From Lachnospiraceae bacterium P6A3 (GTDB taxonomy: Bacteria; Bacillota; Clostridia; Lachnospirales; Lachnospiraceae), in the NCBI GenBank assembly GCA_000702085.1, contig JNKP01000006.1, positions 124,001 to 188,000 on the forward strand: 64,000 nt of DNA, given 5' to 3'. Shown one piece after another: positions 36,092 to 44,913 of this stretch (the stretch's first letter is position 1; the number at the start of each line of letters is the position of its first letter). The notes below the pieces were generated by a model. It was not told where the DNA came from, made no database searches, and worked only from the letters and a program-made list of their open reading frames with translations. A program made the position numbers and the translations under genes.

Positions 36092-38458
36092 ATGTTAGAA
36101 TTCTTTCAAAACTTTCAGCTTGATCTGATGCTTTCACTCGGCGGAGTATGCTGCGTGATGGTATTTCTGTTGATCTTCACGCGTGTCCTGTCTCCGAGAA
36201 AAAAAGCTATTCTCATAGCGATCGAGTTTTCGACTTTTTGTATATTGATATTCGAACGACAGGCATATAGGTATGCCGGAGATGCGGGACAGATTGCGGA
36301 TGTGATGGTCCGTCTCAGTAACTTCGTAGTATTCTTCCTGAATTCCGTTATCAGTTTTATATTCAATCTGTATCTTGCAGAGGTTGTCAGATCGGATTGT
36401 AATATTGTTATTCCAAAGCGTTTAAAGCTTGCCGGAACATTTGCATCCGCAAGTATGATTCTTTTGGTCATAAATCTGTTTACGGGTTGGGTTTATACCA
36501 TTGATCCGGGCAATGTATATCATCGCGAGTCATTGTTCTATTTGAATTACGCACTTGCTTTTGCAGGACCCTTATTGGATCTTACGGTTATTATTCAGCA
36601 CAGAAAAAAAATCAGTCCCAAGATACTAAGATCACTTCTTCTGTTTACAATAGTTCCGATTGCTGCCGGAGGAGTTCAGGCACTTATATACGGTCTGTCC
36701 ATTATCAATATTTCGATTTCCGTTGTTTCGGTATTTTTGTATTTATTCGCATATGAAGACATCAATGACAAAATAGCTGCAGCGCAGAATACTGAAATGG
36801 AGAATCTGAAAACAGATCAGGTAAAGATTCAGAATCTGTTTGAACAGACGATCAAAGCTTTTGTAAATGCCATTGATGCCCGTGTCGATTATGCGGAAGG
36901 TCATTCGGTGAGAGTGGCCGATTATTCATATATGCTGGCCCAAATGAACGGGAAGAGCGATGATGAATGTAAGGAGATATATCAGGCTGCTCTGTTACAT
37001 GATGTCGGTAAGATTGGTATTCCCGATGAAATACTTAAAAAGGAAGATAATCTGAGTAAGGAAGAGACTGATACGATGAGACAGGAACCTTTGATAGGGG
37101 AGAGAATCCTGTCGGGTATTTCAAATTATCCCCATCTGTCATACGGCGCAAAATATCACATGGAGCGGTATGACGGCAGCGGATTTCCCGGGGGATTAAA
37201 AGGAAATGAAATACCGGAATCAGCCAGGATCATTGCCGTTGCTGAAGCATATGATTCCATGACCACAAGGAACAGTTACAGGGAGCCCCTCCCTCAGTCC
37301 GTTGTAAGAGAAGAACTTATCAAGGAATCGGGATTTAAGTATGACCCTCTGTATACGAGTTACATGCTTCAGCTGATCGACAGTGATGTTGATTACCAGA
37401 TGAAGGAAGAAACGGAAAATGTCGATACGATCTTCAAGAATGAATTTACCTGTGAAGAATACAGAAGTGCCATTTCCTACGGAATAAGAATCAGACCCGA
37501 AAAGAAGATCATAGCTTTCAGCGCAACTCCGATAGATGAGGAAAAACCTTTTTCGTCACCTGCGATCATAGTATTCGACTCGCTCGATGAAAGAGTACAT
37601 GATACCGACAGGGCAATCAAAGACACGAGGTATTCGGAGTTCGGAGAAATATGGTTCGACGGACACTTTGTATGTTCCGAAGCGCGAAATATGAAGCTTA
37701 TCTCCCTTGAAGAAATCGAGCAGGACGAGGATGAGATATATTTCATAGAAATTGCAAGAAACAGAGACCATGTACAGATCAAACTGGAAGGAAAGGGATA
37801 CAGATCCGAAGTTGTGATCGCACTTCCCGACAGTTCCAAATATGCATATATCGGACTTACGGGCGAGAACTGTCATATATCATCCATTGAAGTGGAAAAG
37901 ACCGGCAAGAAAGTTCCCGAAGACGAAATACCCAGAATTTCCGAAGAGATCAATTATATAAACAGACTTGAAAGTGATATTCCGAATGTACAGATAGACA
38001 GTAACAGAAGCGATTACACGGAGGGAGTTAAAGTAACCGACGGTATGAGAATTATTTTCCATACCATGAGCCTGCCTTCCGCCAATCTCGTATGGCACTG
38101 TCCGTTTATTCTTTTGTATACCTCCGATGACGGCAGCGTAATGGGAAGAGGATATAAAGAGTATGCGATGATCCGTCTGGACGGGGAAGCACAGGGCGGT
38201 GGAGATTCTTCCGATAACAGAAATAATGTTGATAAGGGTAAGGAATTCACTACCTGGGAAAACTGGAAGAAACTTAACAGAAAAGGCTTTGAATGTACGG
38301 TATGCTTTACGAAGCTCAAGAATAAGATTATTATCGAAACCGAAAACGGCGGTATATCCATTACCAACATCACCACAGTTCATGATAAAGATAAAGAGAT
38401 TTATGTATCGATCACCGGTGACCAGGTAGCTCTTACGGATATAAGGATCAAGAAATAA
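36092..38458 (+). CDS. Divergent HD-GYP protein with 7-TM N-terminus
   Basis: 788 residues. About six or seven membrane helices fill residues 10-225, followed by a short coiled linker and an HD-GYP domain (about 255-440). The HDVGKIGIPDE core is present, but two usual ligands differ: the H of the 'kxHP' motif is E in MRQEPLIG, and the HHE pair reads HME in YHMERYDGSGFPGG. It may be inactive or altered as a phosphodiesterase. The last 330 residues are an unrecognised beta-rich region with no membrane helices. It ends the four-gene signalling operon; a strong terminator follows. Confidence 0.82.
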   Translation: MLEFFQNFQLDLMLSLGGVCCVMVFLLIFTRVLSPRKKAILIAIEFSTFCILIFERQAYRYAGDAGQIADVMVRLSNFVVFFLNSVISFIFNLYLAEVVRSDCNIVIPKRLKLAGTFASASMILLVINLFTGWVYTIDPGNVYHRESLFYLNYALAFAGPLLDLTVIIQHRKKISPKILRSLLLFTIVPIAAGGVQALIYGLSIINISISVVSVFLYLFAYEDINDKIAAAQNTEMENLKTDQVKIQNLFEQTIKAFVNAIDARVDYAEGHSVRVADYSYMLAQMNGKSDDECKEIYQAALLHDVGKIGIPDEILKKEDNLSKEETDTMRQEPLIGERILSGISNYPHLSYGAKYHMERYDGSGFPGGLKGNEIPESARIIAVAEAYDSMTTRNSYREPLPQSVVREELIKESGFKYDPLYTSYMLQLIDSDVDYQMKEETENVDTIFKNEFTCEEYRSAISYGIRIRPEKKIIAFSATPIDEEKPFSSPAIIVFDSLDERVHDTDRAIKDTRYSEFGEIWFDGHFVCSEARNMKLISLEEIEQDEDEIYFIEIARNRDHVQIKLEGKGYRSEVVIALPDSSKYAYIGLTGENCHISSIEVEKTGKKVPEDEIPRISEEINYINRLESDIPNVQIDSNRSDYTEGVKVTDGMRIIFHTMSLPSANLVWHCPFILLYTSDDGSVMGRGYKEYAMIRLDGEAQGGGDSSDNRNNVDKGKEFTTWENWKKLNRKGFECTVCFTKLKNKIIIETENGGISITNITTVHDKDKEIYVSITGDQVALTDIRIKK

Positions 38459-38468
38459 CCGTATAACT

Positions 38469-38519
38469 AAGGGACGCATCTATAGGCAGAAGATCCATGC
38501 CAAAAGATGCGTCCCTTTT
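38469..38519. terminator. Bidirectional terminator of the signalling operon
   Basis: Arms AAGGGACGCATC (38469-38480) and GATGCGTCCCTT (38506-38517) close an inner GGCA...TGCC hairpin. T4 follows on the plus side and A/T on the minus side, serving the convergent DUF4097 gene too. Confidence 0.85.
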
Positions 38520-38539
38520 GATCACATTTATATTATCAT

Positions 38540-39295
38540 TCAGTTATCTACATTTACGATTCCGAGAGAGGTGTGTGTCTGAACATCTCCGATGTCTCCG
38601 CCAAGATCGATATTTCCGAGATCGGTCTTAACTTCTCCGCTGCCTATGGTGCAGCCATGAGTTTCGATGTTTCCGGCATCGGCATCTGCGTAGAATAATT
38701 CGATCGAACAATCTTTAAGATCGATGTTTCCGGCATCCGCACTTATGGTTGCCTTATCTGCGGTCATATCCTTAATTTCGATATTTCCGGCATCTACTTC
38801 AACATTTATCGTTTCTGCCTGTGTATTTCCGAGCTCGATGTTACCGGCATCGCAGGATATTCCGATGTCTTTAGCGGGTATATCGGCCATTTGGATATTT
38901 CCGGCATCAAGCTTGATATTCAGTTTATCAAGCTCGGTTCCTTCGGGAATCACAATGGTGATCTCAAAATCATTCCATCCCCGGTTTCCTAATCTTATGG
39001 AATTTTTCATTATCAGGGAAAGGACTCCGTTCTTAAGCTCTATATCAGGAATGAATTCTTCGGGAAGGGTATACTCTACGTGTGCATCCTCACCATATTC
39101 GATCGTAAGTCCGGAGTATTTTAAGTCTACTTCGATAGTATCGATATCGCCTGAGAGAGTGACTGTATTACTTACGGAATTCCAGGGCCCGGGTTTAAAT
39201 GAAAATTCACCTCTGTTGAATATGTGTATAAAACAGCCTAACATGATGGCTATAACTGTTATTATTGAAATTACTGTAATATATATCTTAGTCAT
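38540..39295 (-). CDS. DUF4097-family beta-strand-repeat protein
   Basis: 251 residues. One N-terminal membrane helix (about 4-26), then a beta-solenoid-like region in which the short motif DAGNI recurs five times (e.g. DAGNIELGNTQ, DAGNIEIKDMT, DAGNIDLKDCS, DAGNIETHGCT) and a last variant is DLGNIDLGG. This is the DUF4097 pattern, usually an exported or membrane-anchored adhesin-like domain of unknown role. It is the last gene of a padR operon, 9 bases from the DUF1700-like gene, the common order padR - DUF1700 - DUF4097 in Firmicutes. Confidence 0.85.
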   Translation of the reverse strand: MTKIYITVISIITVIAIMLGCFIHIFNRGEFSFKPGPWNSVSNTVTLSGDIDTIEVDLKYSGLTIEYGEDAHVEYTLPEEFIPDIELKNGVLSLIMKNSIRLGNRGWNDFEITIVIPEGTELDKLNIKLDAGNIQMADIPAKDIGISCDAGNIELGNTQAETINVEVDAGNIEIKDMTADKATISADAGNIDLKDCSIELFYADADAGNIETHGCTIGSGEVKTDLGNIDLGGDIGDVQTHTSLGIVNVDN

Positions 39296-39304
39296 GAGAA
39301 CCTC

Positions 39305-40285
39305 CTAGTCTTCATCGGCAATGCAGTTTATCCTGATAACTCTGTGGAATACTCCCGCGATAACCCAGATGATCCAGGTCGTTCCCCAGCTGAAAGTAAG
39401 GAAGCTGATTATCAGATAAATGCAGGTAACGGTCGGCCAGTATACTTCAACGATAGTCTGTGCGGTCTTGCTCTTATACTTAACAGGTTTGCTGTAACCG
39501 CTTCCGTTAGCATATTGTCCGCTGATAGTGCTTTTTTCGTTGACATTGAGAAGTCTTTCGAAACCTCTGGCTATGGAATTGGAGTATACGATGAGGAATA
39601 CTCCGAATCCGACTACAATGAACATGATCCCGGCGCCAAGAGGCTGGTATCTGAAGGGAATCAGGATATTAGGTGTCCAGCAGACTATGCACAGGACAAT
39701 ACCGAGGGATACGCAAAGTGCTCTTATGGGTTCGAAACTGCGTTGCTTTTCTTTAACGTAAGCTGCCGTGTTCATGTCGATGCTGCAGTATTCATGACCG
39801 ATGAAGGTCCATTCGTGGTCTGTAAAACCGGAATAAACCAGAAAACCGATGCCAATCGCGATACTGAGTATCATCAAACCTACGCCGCTCAGAACTTCCA
39901 CTCCCTTTGGACCAAGGATTATGACAAAGGATACCGATATGATGCATAAGAGTATTCCGAGAGCTCTGAAAAGAGCTTTTTTATTTCTGTTTGAGAGGTA
40001 TGCTTTTGCCTCGTCGAGAGAGATAAATCTGCGGGGCATTTCGGTTTCCATTCCTCTTGCAACCTCAACTTCTTTGGTGAGGCCTAAGCTTTCGGCAAGC
40101 TCGTCAAGATTTCCGAATTCGGAGATGACTGTTCCGACTGCAGCATTTTCGCTTGTTCCTTCGGAGATGAGTTCGTTGTATTTATCTTCCATCATCTGAA
40201 GGAGTTCAGCCTTTGCCTTGCGCACTTCCGGAGTGTTGGGCATGGACGCAAACATCGATTCCAGATAATTTTTTATAGTTTCCAT
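39305..40285 (-). CDS. Membrane protein with permease-prefix (DUF1700-like) domain
   Basis: 326 residues. The first 70 residues form the helical 'permease prefix' domain (METIKNYLESMFASMPNT ... ISEFGNLDELAESLGL). The rest carries two pairs of membrane helices (about 105-150 and 190-235) and a final pair near 290-315. Proteins of this sort accompany PadR regulators and DUF4097 proteins and are thought to be membrane stress components; the mechanism is unknown. ATG is preceded by GGAGA on the minus strand. Middle gene of a three-gene operon. Confidence 0.8.
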   Translation of the reverse strand: METIKNYLESMFASMPNTPEVRKAKAELLQMMEDKYNELISEGTSENAAVGTVISEFGNLDELAESLGLTKEVEVARGMETEMPRRFISLDEAKAYLSNRNKKALFRALGILLCIISVSFVIILGPKGVEVLSGVGLMILSIAIGIGFLVYSGFTDHEWTFIGHEYCSIDMNTAAYVKEKQRSFEPIRALCVSLGIVLCIVCWTPNILIPFRYQPLGAGIMFIVVGFGVFLIVYSNSIARGFERLLNVNEKSTISGQYANGSGYSKPVKYKSKTAQTIVEVYWPTVTCIYLIISFLTFSWGTTWIIWVIAGVFHRVIRINCIADED

Positions 40286-40295
40286 TTTTCTCTCC

Positions 40296-40634
40296 TTAAT
40301 GTTCGATGAACTTTTCGATCACGTCTTTTGTCAGAGCCCATTCTTCACATTTTTCTCTGTAGTACTCTTTACCCTTTTCGGTTATCCGGTAATAGGTTCT
40401 CTTTTTACCGTTACCGTCCGGGCCGGGGTCTGCCACAAATGACTCGATGTGTTCATTTTTTTCCATTCTCGTGAAGGCCGAGTAGAGGGTTGTTTCCTTG
40501 ATGACGTATTTTTCTTCGGAGATCGTTTTGATCTGTTTGGAAATTTCGTAGCCGTAGGAAGGTCCCTTCATGAGAATGCAGAGAATCATTGTATCGTTGT
40601 AACCGCGGATCACATCACTGCTGATCTCTACCAT
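40296..40634 (-). CDS. PadR-family transcriptional regulator
   Basis: 112 residues. Winged helix typical of PadR: GYNDTMILCILMKGPSYGYEISKQI, then ETTLYSAFTRMEKNEHIES and KKRTYYRITEKGKEYY, with a short C-terminal dimerisation helix. These regulators usually repress their own operon and respond to envelope-active or phenolic compounds. It is the first gene of the padR - DUF1700-like - DUF4097 operon. The promoter upstream contains repeated elements that are likely its operator. Confidence 0.92.
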   Translation of the reverse strand: MVEISSDVIRGYNDTMILCILMKGPSYGYEISKQIKTISEEKYVIKETTLYSAFTRMEKNEHIESFVADPGPDGNGKKRTYYRITEKGKEYYREKCEEWALTKDVIEKFIEH

Positions 40635-40732
40635 TTTCTTCCTCCTGTTAATAGGTGATTGTTTACATGGTACTGCGGCCGGCCGGACCGCTCACTCACC
40701 TCGTCAGGTTTGTTTAAGTACCACGTCAGACG

Positions 40733-40780
40733 TACTACGACAGTCGTACTATGCCTGATGGGGTAAATATACTACGACAG
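40733..40780. promoter_or_regulatory. PadR operator candidates
   Basis: The 11-bp direct repeat TACTACGACAG occurs at 40733-40743 and 40770-40780. The second lies in the promoter spacer. TACGAC-A-GTCGTA (40736-40748) is a perfect palindrome, and ACGT-CAG-ACGT (40723-40733) adjoins it. Confidence 0.5.
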
Positions 40781-40794
40781 ATGAAGTATGTCAA
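40766..40794 (-). promoter_or_regulatory. Sigma-A promoter of the padR operon
   Basis: On the minus strand: TTGACA (40794-40789), exactly 17 bases, TATATT (40771-40766). This is near-consensus. The spacer contains one copy of the TACTACGACAG repeat, which fits repression by PadR. Confidence 0.8.
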
Positions 40795-40870
40795 CACGAT
40801 ATTTTAAGAAATGCGGTAAAGTTTTTTAAAAGCATGCCGATATACAAAATAAGATAACTTGGAGTGCCCT

Positions 40871-40896
40871 TAAATAGCCTTGCCGGAGGCTGATAA
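40871..40896 (+). promoter_or_regulatory. Sigma-28-type promoter of the DUF6033 gene
   Basis: TAAA (40871-40874), 14 bases, GCTGATAA (40889-40896), seven of eight matches to GCCGATAA. It is about 57 bases before the ATG. Confidence 0.55.
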
Positions 40897-40953
40897 AACG
40901 GATTTTTGTCAAAGGGCGCTTAACCCGGTGAGTACTACAGGGAGGTAGATAAT

Positions 40954-41892
40954 ATGGCGGGTATTCGTGAAATCTCTGCATATCAGCAGAATGCCGATGC
41001 TTGGAAAACCGAGCAGAAACGTATCGATTCGGCAAAAACCACAGAAATTTCCAAAACATCAAAAACGAACGCTGCAGGTGAGGCAAAATCCTCCAAGGTT
41101 GAGTTAAAGGCATGGAATCCTTTGAGTGAGACAAGCAGCCTCATCCCCCGTAAAACCGATTACGGGTTTACTATCGGTGACGTAAAACTGTCCGATACTG
41201 CCGCTGATTACTATTCTCAGTTAAAAGCGAAGTTCGGGAATATGGAGTTTATTGTTGTCAGTAAGGACATGAAGGCTCAGGTGCAGGCCAATGCCGCATC
41301 CTACGGTAACTCAAGCAAGCAGGTCGTTCTTATAGACGAAGAAAAGCTTGAGCGGATGGCGACGGATGAGGACTATCGCAATAAATACGAAGGCATTATC
41401 GCAATGTCACAGGCAAAGCTACTGGAAGCGGGGAATTCCCTTGCAAGCAGCGGAGCAGCCGTGAAGAATTTCGGTATGTCCGTGGATTCAAACGGAAACG
41501 AGAGTTTCTTTGCAACAGTCGAAAAATCTCAGGATCTTCAGAAAGAACGCATTGAGCGTAAGGCGGAGGAAAAGAAGGCTCATAAGAAGGCAGAGGAAAA
41601 GAAAGCCCGCAAGGAAGCGGAGCAGGAGCGCATCGAGAAGAACCGCGAGGAAAGAAGAGCGGAGAGAAAAGAAGCCGAGGAACGTATCCGGGAAGATATA
41701 GCGGATTCCGAAGAGGAAAAAATTCCGGGAGAAGAAAATGTTTCCGAAGAAAAAGAGTATGTAACAATCGAGTCACATACTCTTCAGGATCTTATACGTA
41801 ATGTCCAGACTTATTCCTACAACAATGCCGCAGGACATGTAATGACAGATGCGGAACGCATGGTGGGAAGTCATATCGATTTTAAGGGATGA
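40954..41892 (+). CDS. DUF6033-like Lachnospiraceae protein
   Basis: 312 residues, no signal peptide. The N-terminal part reads MAGIREISAYQQNADAW..., followed by a conserved-looking domain (about 60-185: GFTIGDVKLSDTAADYYSQL, MEFIVVSKDMKAQVQANA, VLIDEEKLERMATDEDYR). Then comes a highly charged coiled coil (about 190-255, repeats of EEKKA.KEAE) and a short C-terminal tail. I believe this is the DUF6033 family of Lachnospiraceae. The function is unknown; the sigma-28-like promoter suggests co-expression with flagella. AGGGAGG precedes the ATG. Confidence 0.65.
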   Translation: MAGIREISAYQQNADAWKTEQKRIDSAKTTEISKTSKTNAAGEAKSSKVELKAWNPLSETSSLIPRKTDYGFTIGDVKLSDTAADYYSQLKAKFGNMEFIVVSKDMKAQVQANAASYGNSSKQVVLIDEEKLERMATDEDYRNKYEGIIAMSQAKLLEAGNSLASSGAAVKNFGMSVDSNGNESFFATVEKSQDLQKERIERKAEEKKAHKKAEEKKARKEAEQERIEKNREERRAERKEAEERIREDIADSEEEKIPGEENVSEEKEYVTIESHTLQDLIRNVQTYSYNNAAGHVMTDAERMVGSHIDFKG

Positions 41893-41904
41893 TCGTTAAG
41901 GGCA

Positions 41905-44385
41905 TCATCCGAATTTCTTGACAAGACTCATTTCCATAATCTTATCACAGAGGTCGCCGAAGCTCCTTCCGGCGGCCTTTGCCGATATTACGAGATGCGA
42001 ATCGGGATAAAGCTGGGGAAGCGAATCGCATTCAAGGCAGACAAAAGTCTTCAGATCGTTTGCCACTATGAAATCCATCTTGGCATATGCGTTTACACCC
42101 AGTGCAAAGGCTGCATCTTCCGCAGCTTTCCGGAGTGCTTTTGCAAGTTCATCGGGGATTTCGGCAGGACACTTATTGGCTGTCTCACCGCTCATGGTGA
42201 GACCTTTTTCTTTGTCGGTGGTTTCGAGAGGAAGCTTTTCAAGAACGGGAAGTGCTTTTCCTTCTACGGTACAAACCGCAAATTCTCTTCCGGTAAAGTA
42301 TTCCTCGATCAAAATCTCCGTATCCCATCTGAATGCATTCTTTACGGCTTTCTCATAAGCGGTTATATCACTTGCGATTGAGATACCTACGCCGATTCCT
42401 CCGTTGTTGGGCTTTACTATGACAGGGAATGAAAGACCGTGATCTTCGGGGTTCGGTATATCGGATCCCTTTTTGATGGTGTATCCGTCGGGAACGGGGA
42501 CACCCATGGTGCGCATGAGCTGCTTTGCTGCGGCTTTGTTGGATGATACTGCGGATGAGAAATAATCGCATCCTGTGTAATCGAGTCCCAGAAGATCGAA
42601 TGCCGCCTGGACTTTACCGTTTTCACCCTCCGCACCGTGAAGAGCTATAAAGATAAGATCGGACTGTCTGCATATCTGTAATACATTGGGACCGAAGTAT
42701 GCATCGGACTGGTCTTTTCTGCGCTTTTTGGTAGCCCACAGATCCGGGATCTCGTTAGGGATATCGCCGGGATTAAGGGAATATTTTGCGGAATTTGCAA
42801 AAACATCATCGGGAAGGAGCTCTTCCGTTTCGTTATAGCCCATGAACGAATCCAGGAGTATTACATTGTTGCCGCGGCTTCTGAGAACGTCCGCAACCGT
42901 AACACCCGTCTTGAGGGAAAGGTTTCTCTCGTTGGAAAGGCCGCCCGCAAGGACTACGATGTTGAGATTTCCCGGAAGAACGAATTCTTTGAGCTCATCT
43001 TCGGTAAGGACAACGTCCTCAACGGCAAGGTCCGAACCGTCCATATTAAGCTCGAGAGATCCCACCATCTGTCTTGTGAGGGTTGCAATCTTAAGAATGC
43101 TTCCTATCTGCTCGGGCTGTAAATCGACATCGTATTTTTTCTTGGCGAAGCTTCTGATGCTCTTTGTGATGGGCCTGTTTACATGTACGACCAAAAAGTC
43201 GGTGAGTCCGAGAAGGGCATTGAGCTTTCTGGAACTTATAAGTTCGTCAACCATGTCGATGACTTTCAGAATATCAAGCGCGTTAAACGCGGTCATGATG
43301 CTTCTGAAGGATTCGAGAAGATTGGGGTTCTTACGTGAATACAGTATGCAATATGCAAGGAGATAAGCCACATTGTCCGAATACTTGGGATCTCCTATCA
43401 TGTCGCAAAGGAAAGTTATGAAATCGGAAATGTTTCCGCCGTTTGAAAGAGCAAAACCCCTTTCGACTATCATTCCGACGAGTCTGTTTGTCTCTTCACT
43501 TTCTTTTTCGCTGACAGCGGAACGGATCATACTGTTGATGAACTGATCGACGATCTGCATCTCGGGGCGCTGGCCGTTCGGATTGATGCGGATGTTGTAT
43601 TCGCCGTTTTCGCCGAAGTCAAAGAAGGTGTTGGGAGCGTGGGACTCGGAGAATCCGTACTTGCCGTAATCATATCCGATGTAATAAGTTTTTTCGCCGA
43701 TATCGTTCATAAGGATATTGACGTAATCGTAATCGATATTGTGGTTGGATATGAGGGACTGGCGGGCGATGATCCTCTTCTTGTAATGCTCGATGAATTT
43801 ATCCGAGAATCCCTGCCCGTCAAAAGAAACACAACGGTCCGGGGTGTCGTTTAAGATGGTGATGTATTTTGCTTTGTTTCCGCCCTTGGAATGCCCGATG
43901 ACGGTGACAAAGTATTTATCAAGATTGTTCTTATCGTATGCCTGCTTATACCATTCGAGAGCATTTATCTGCTGGAGGGAATCCACCTGTCCCGCACCTT
44001 CGAAGTCATCGGTCCACTCTCTGTCGGCTGTTCCGCGGAATGCTACTACGGCTTCATGCTTTCCGCTTTCATCCGCTTTCTCTTTTTCATTGACTACCAC
44101 GATGGAGATTCCACCTCCCGCACCGTATGCCATGTCGAGATGGGACTCGAGAATACGAGACTCGGATACCGAAGGATTATTCAGTATAGCCATGATGACG
44201 TTTCTGAAATCGAATCCGTTCATCTGGGTTGAATATGTGAACTCTTCGTCGAGTGCTTTAAGGTCGACCTGTCTCAGATAATCGCCTACAGTCATGCCTT
44301 CCGCATCCAGTATGGAAACGAGAGGCGCGGTGCCCGGCATATAAGTGAGAAGTTCGATCAAAAGAAGTTCATCTACTCTGTACAT
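41905..44385 (-). CDS. Fusion of Mbeg1/DUF2974-like lipase and D-Ala-D-Ala-ligase-like ATP-grasp
   Basis: 826 residues. Residues 1-290 resemble the Mbeg1-like alpha/beta hydrolases: VVAFRGTADREWTDDFEG, nucleophile Ser166 in VIGHSKGGNKAKY, then SFDGQGF. Residues 300-465 are a helical linker. Residues 473-826 match D-alanine-D-alanine ligase: GGLSNERNLSL (Glu486), HGAEGENG (583-590), VIVKPNNGG (656-663) and LECDSLPQLYP (784-794). The usual GSSVG after the lysine is GGIGVG, the usual tyrosine loop is absent, and NEINT is replaced by LECDS, so dipeptide specificity may differ. Last gene of a minus-strand operon after a channel-like and a cNMP-binding gene. Confidence 0.8.
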   Translation of the reverse strand: MYRVDELLLIELLTYMPGTAPLVSILDAEGMTVGDYLRQVDLKALDEEFTYSTQMNGFDFRNVIMAILNNPSVSESRILESHLDMAYGAGGGISIVVVNEKEKADESGKHEAVVAFRGTADREWTDDFEGAGQVDSLQQINALEWYKQAYDKNNLDKYFVTVIGHSKGGNKAKYITILNDTPDRCVSFDGQGFSDKFIEHYKKRIIARQSLISNHNIDYDYVNILMNDIGEKTYYIGYDYGKYGFSESHAPNTFFDFGENGEYNIRINPNGQRPEMQIVDQFINSMIRSAVSEKESEETNRLVGMIVERGFALSNGGNISDFITFLCDMIGDPKYSDNVAYLLAYCILYSRKNPNLLESFRSIMTAFNALDILKVIDMVDELISSRKLNALLGLTDFLVVHVNRPITKSIRSFAKKKYDVDLQPEQIGSILKIATLTRQMVGSLELNMDGSDLAVEDVVLTEDELKEFVLPGNLNIVVLAGGLSNERNLSLKTGVTVADVLRSRGNNVILLDSFMGYNETEELLPDDVFANSAKYSLNPGDIPNEIPDLWATKKRRKDQSDAYFGPNVLQICRQSDLIFIALHGAEGENGKVQAAFDLLGLDYTGCDYFSSAVSSNKAAAKQLMRTMGVPVPDGYTIKKGSDIPNPEDHGLSFPVIVKPNNGGIGVGISIASDITAYEKAVKNAFRWDTEILIEEYFTGREFAVCTVEGKALPVLEKLPLETTDKEKGLTMSGETANKCPAEIPDELAKALRKAAEDAAFALGVNAYAKMDFIVANDLKTFVCLECDSLPQLYPDSHLVISAKAAGRSFGDLCDKIMEMSLVKKFG

Positions 44386-44427
44386 TAAAACATACCCCCG
44401 AAATAATGATCTTGTATAAGCCTAATA

Positions 44428-44913
44428 TCAGTTTGATTCTATTTCTTCTATCAGAGCCTGATAAACGAGATTCAGGTTTTCGTTTTCGCGTCTGATGTTA
44501 CGGACAAGATTGATGCCGATAAATTTCAGGAGCGACACTCCTGCGGAAGGGTGGGACTCGGCATATCCGTCGAAATCTTTTCTGGAAATCTTGAGTGTTC
44601 TGCAGTCGGTTCTTGCTTTGACCGTTGCGGATCTTTCATCACTGTCAAGAAGAGCCATTTCTCCGAATACGCATCCCGTATCGCTTCCGAGACTTGCACA
44701 TACGAATTTGTCACCGAATATGGTGGTCTTGATGATGTCGACATTTCCTTCTATAAGGAAATACATATCGGATCCGGTTTCACCTTCCGAGATTATATTT
44801 GTTCCCGCAGGTGCTTTGACTTCTTCGAGAAGCGATGCAAAATCATCAAGATCCGATTCGGACAGTTTTCCGAATAACGGGAAAGTTTTCAGCTTATCGG
44901 TGTACTTTGTCAT
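44428..44913 (-). CDS. Stand-alone cyclic-nucleotide-binding domain protein
   Basis: 161 residues, a single CNMP/Crp-like sensor domain without a DNA-binding helix-turn-helix. It shows FPLFGKLSESDLDDFASLLEE, GTNIISEGETGSDMYFLIEGNVDI, and the phosphate-binding cassette VFGEMALLDSDERSATVKA. The final helix (about 125-160) is long and acidic. It starts in an ATGA overlap with the channel-like gene, so the two are made together. A role as a separate regulatory subunit for that membrane protein is an attractive inference. Confidence 0.85.
   Translation of the reverse strand: MTKYTDKLKTFPLFGKLSESDLDDFASLLEEVKAPAGTNIISEGETGSDMYFLIEGNVDIIKTTIFGDKFVCASLGSDTGCVFGEMALLDSDERSATVKARTDCRTLKISRKDFDGYAESHPSAGVSLLKFIGINLVRNIRRENENLNLVYQALIEEIESN

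Larger units (their letters stand above)
40635..40953. promoter_or_regulatory. Divergent regulatory region padR / DUF6033
   Basis: About 320 bases without a gene. The left part (40720-40794) holds the padR promoter and its repeated sites. The right part (40862-40945) holds a sigma-28-like promoter and a stem TGCCCTT (40865-40871) / AAGGGCG around an inner AGCC...GGCT hairpin. Between them (40800-40860) I see only AT-rich sequence. Confidence 0.6.
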
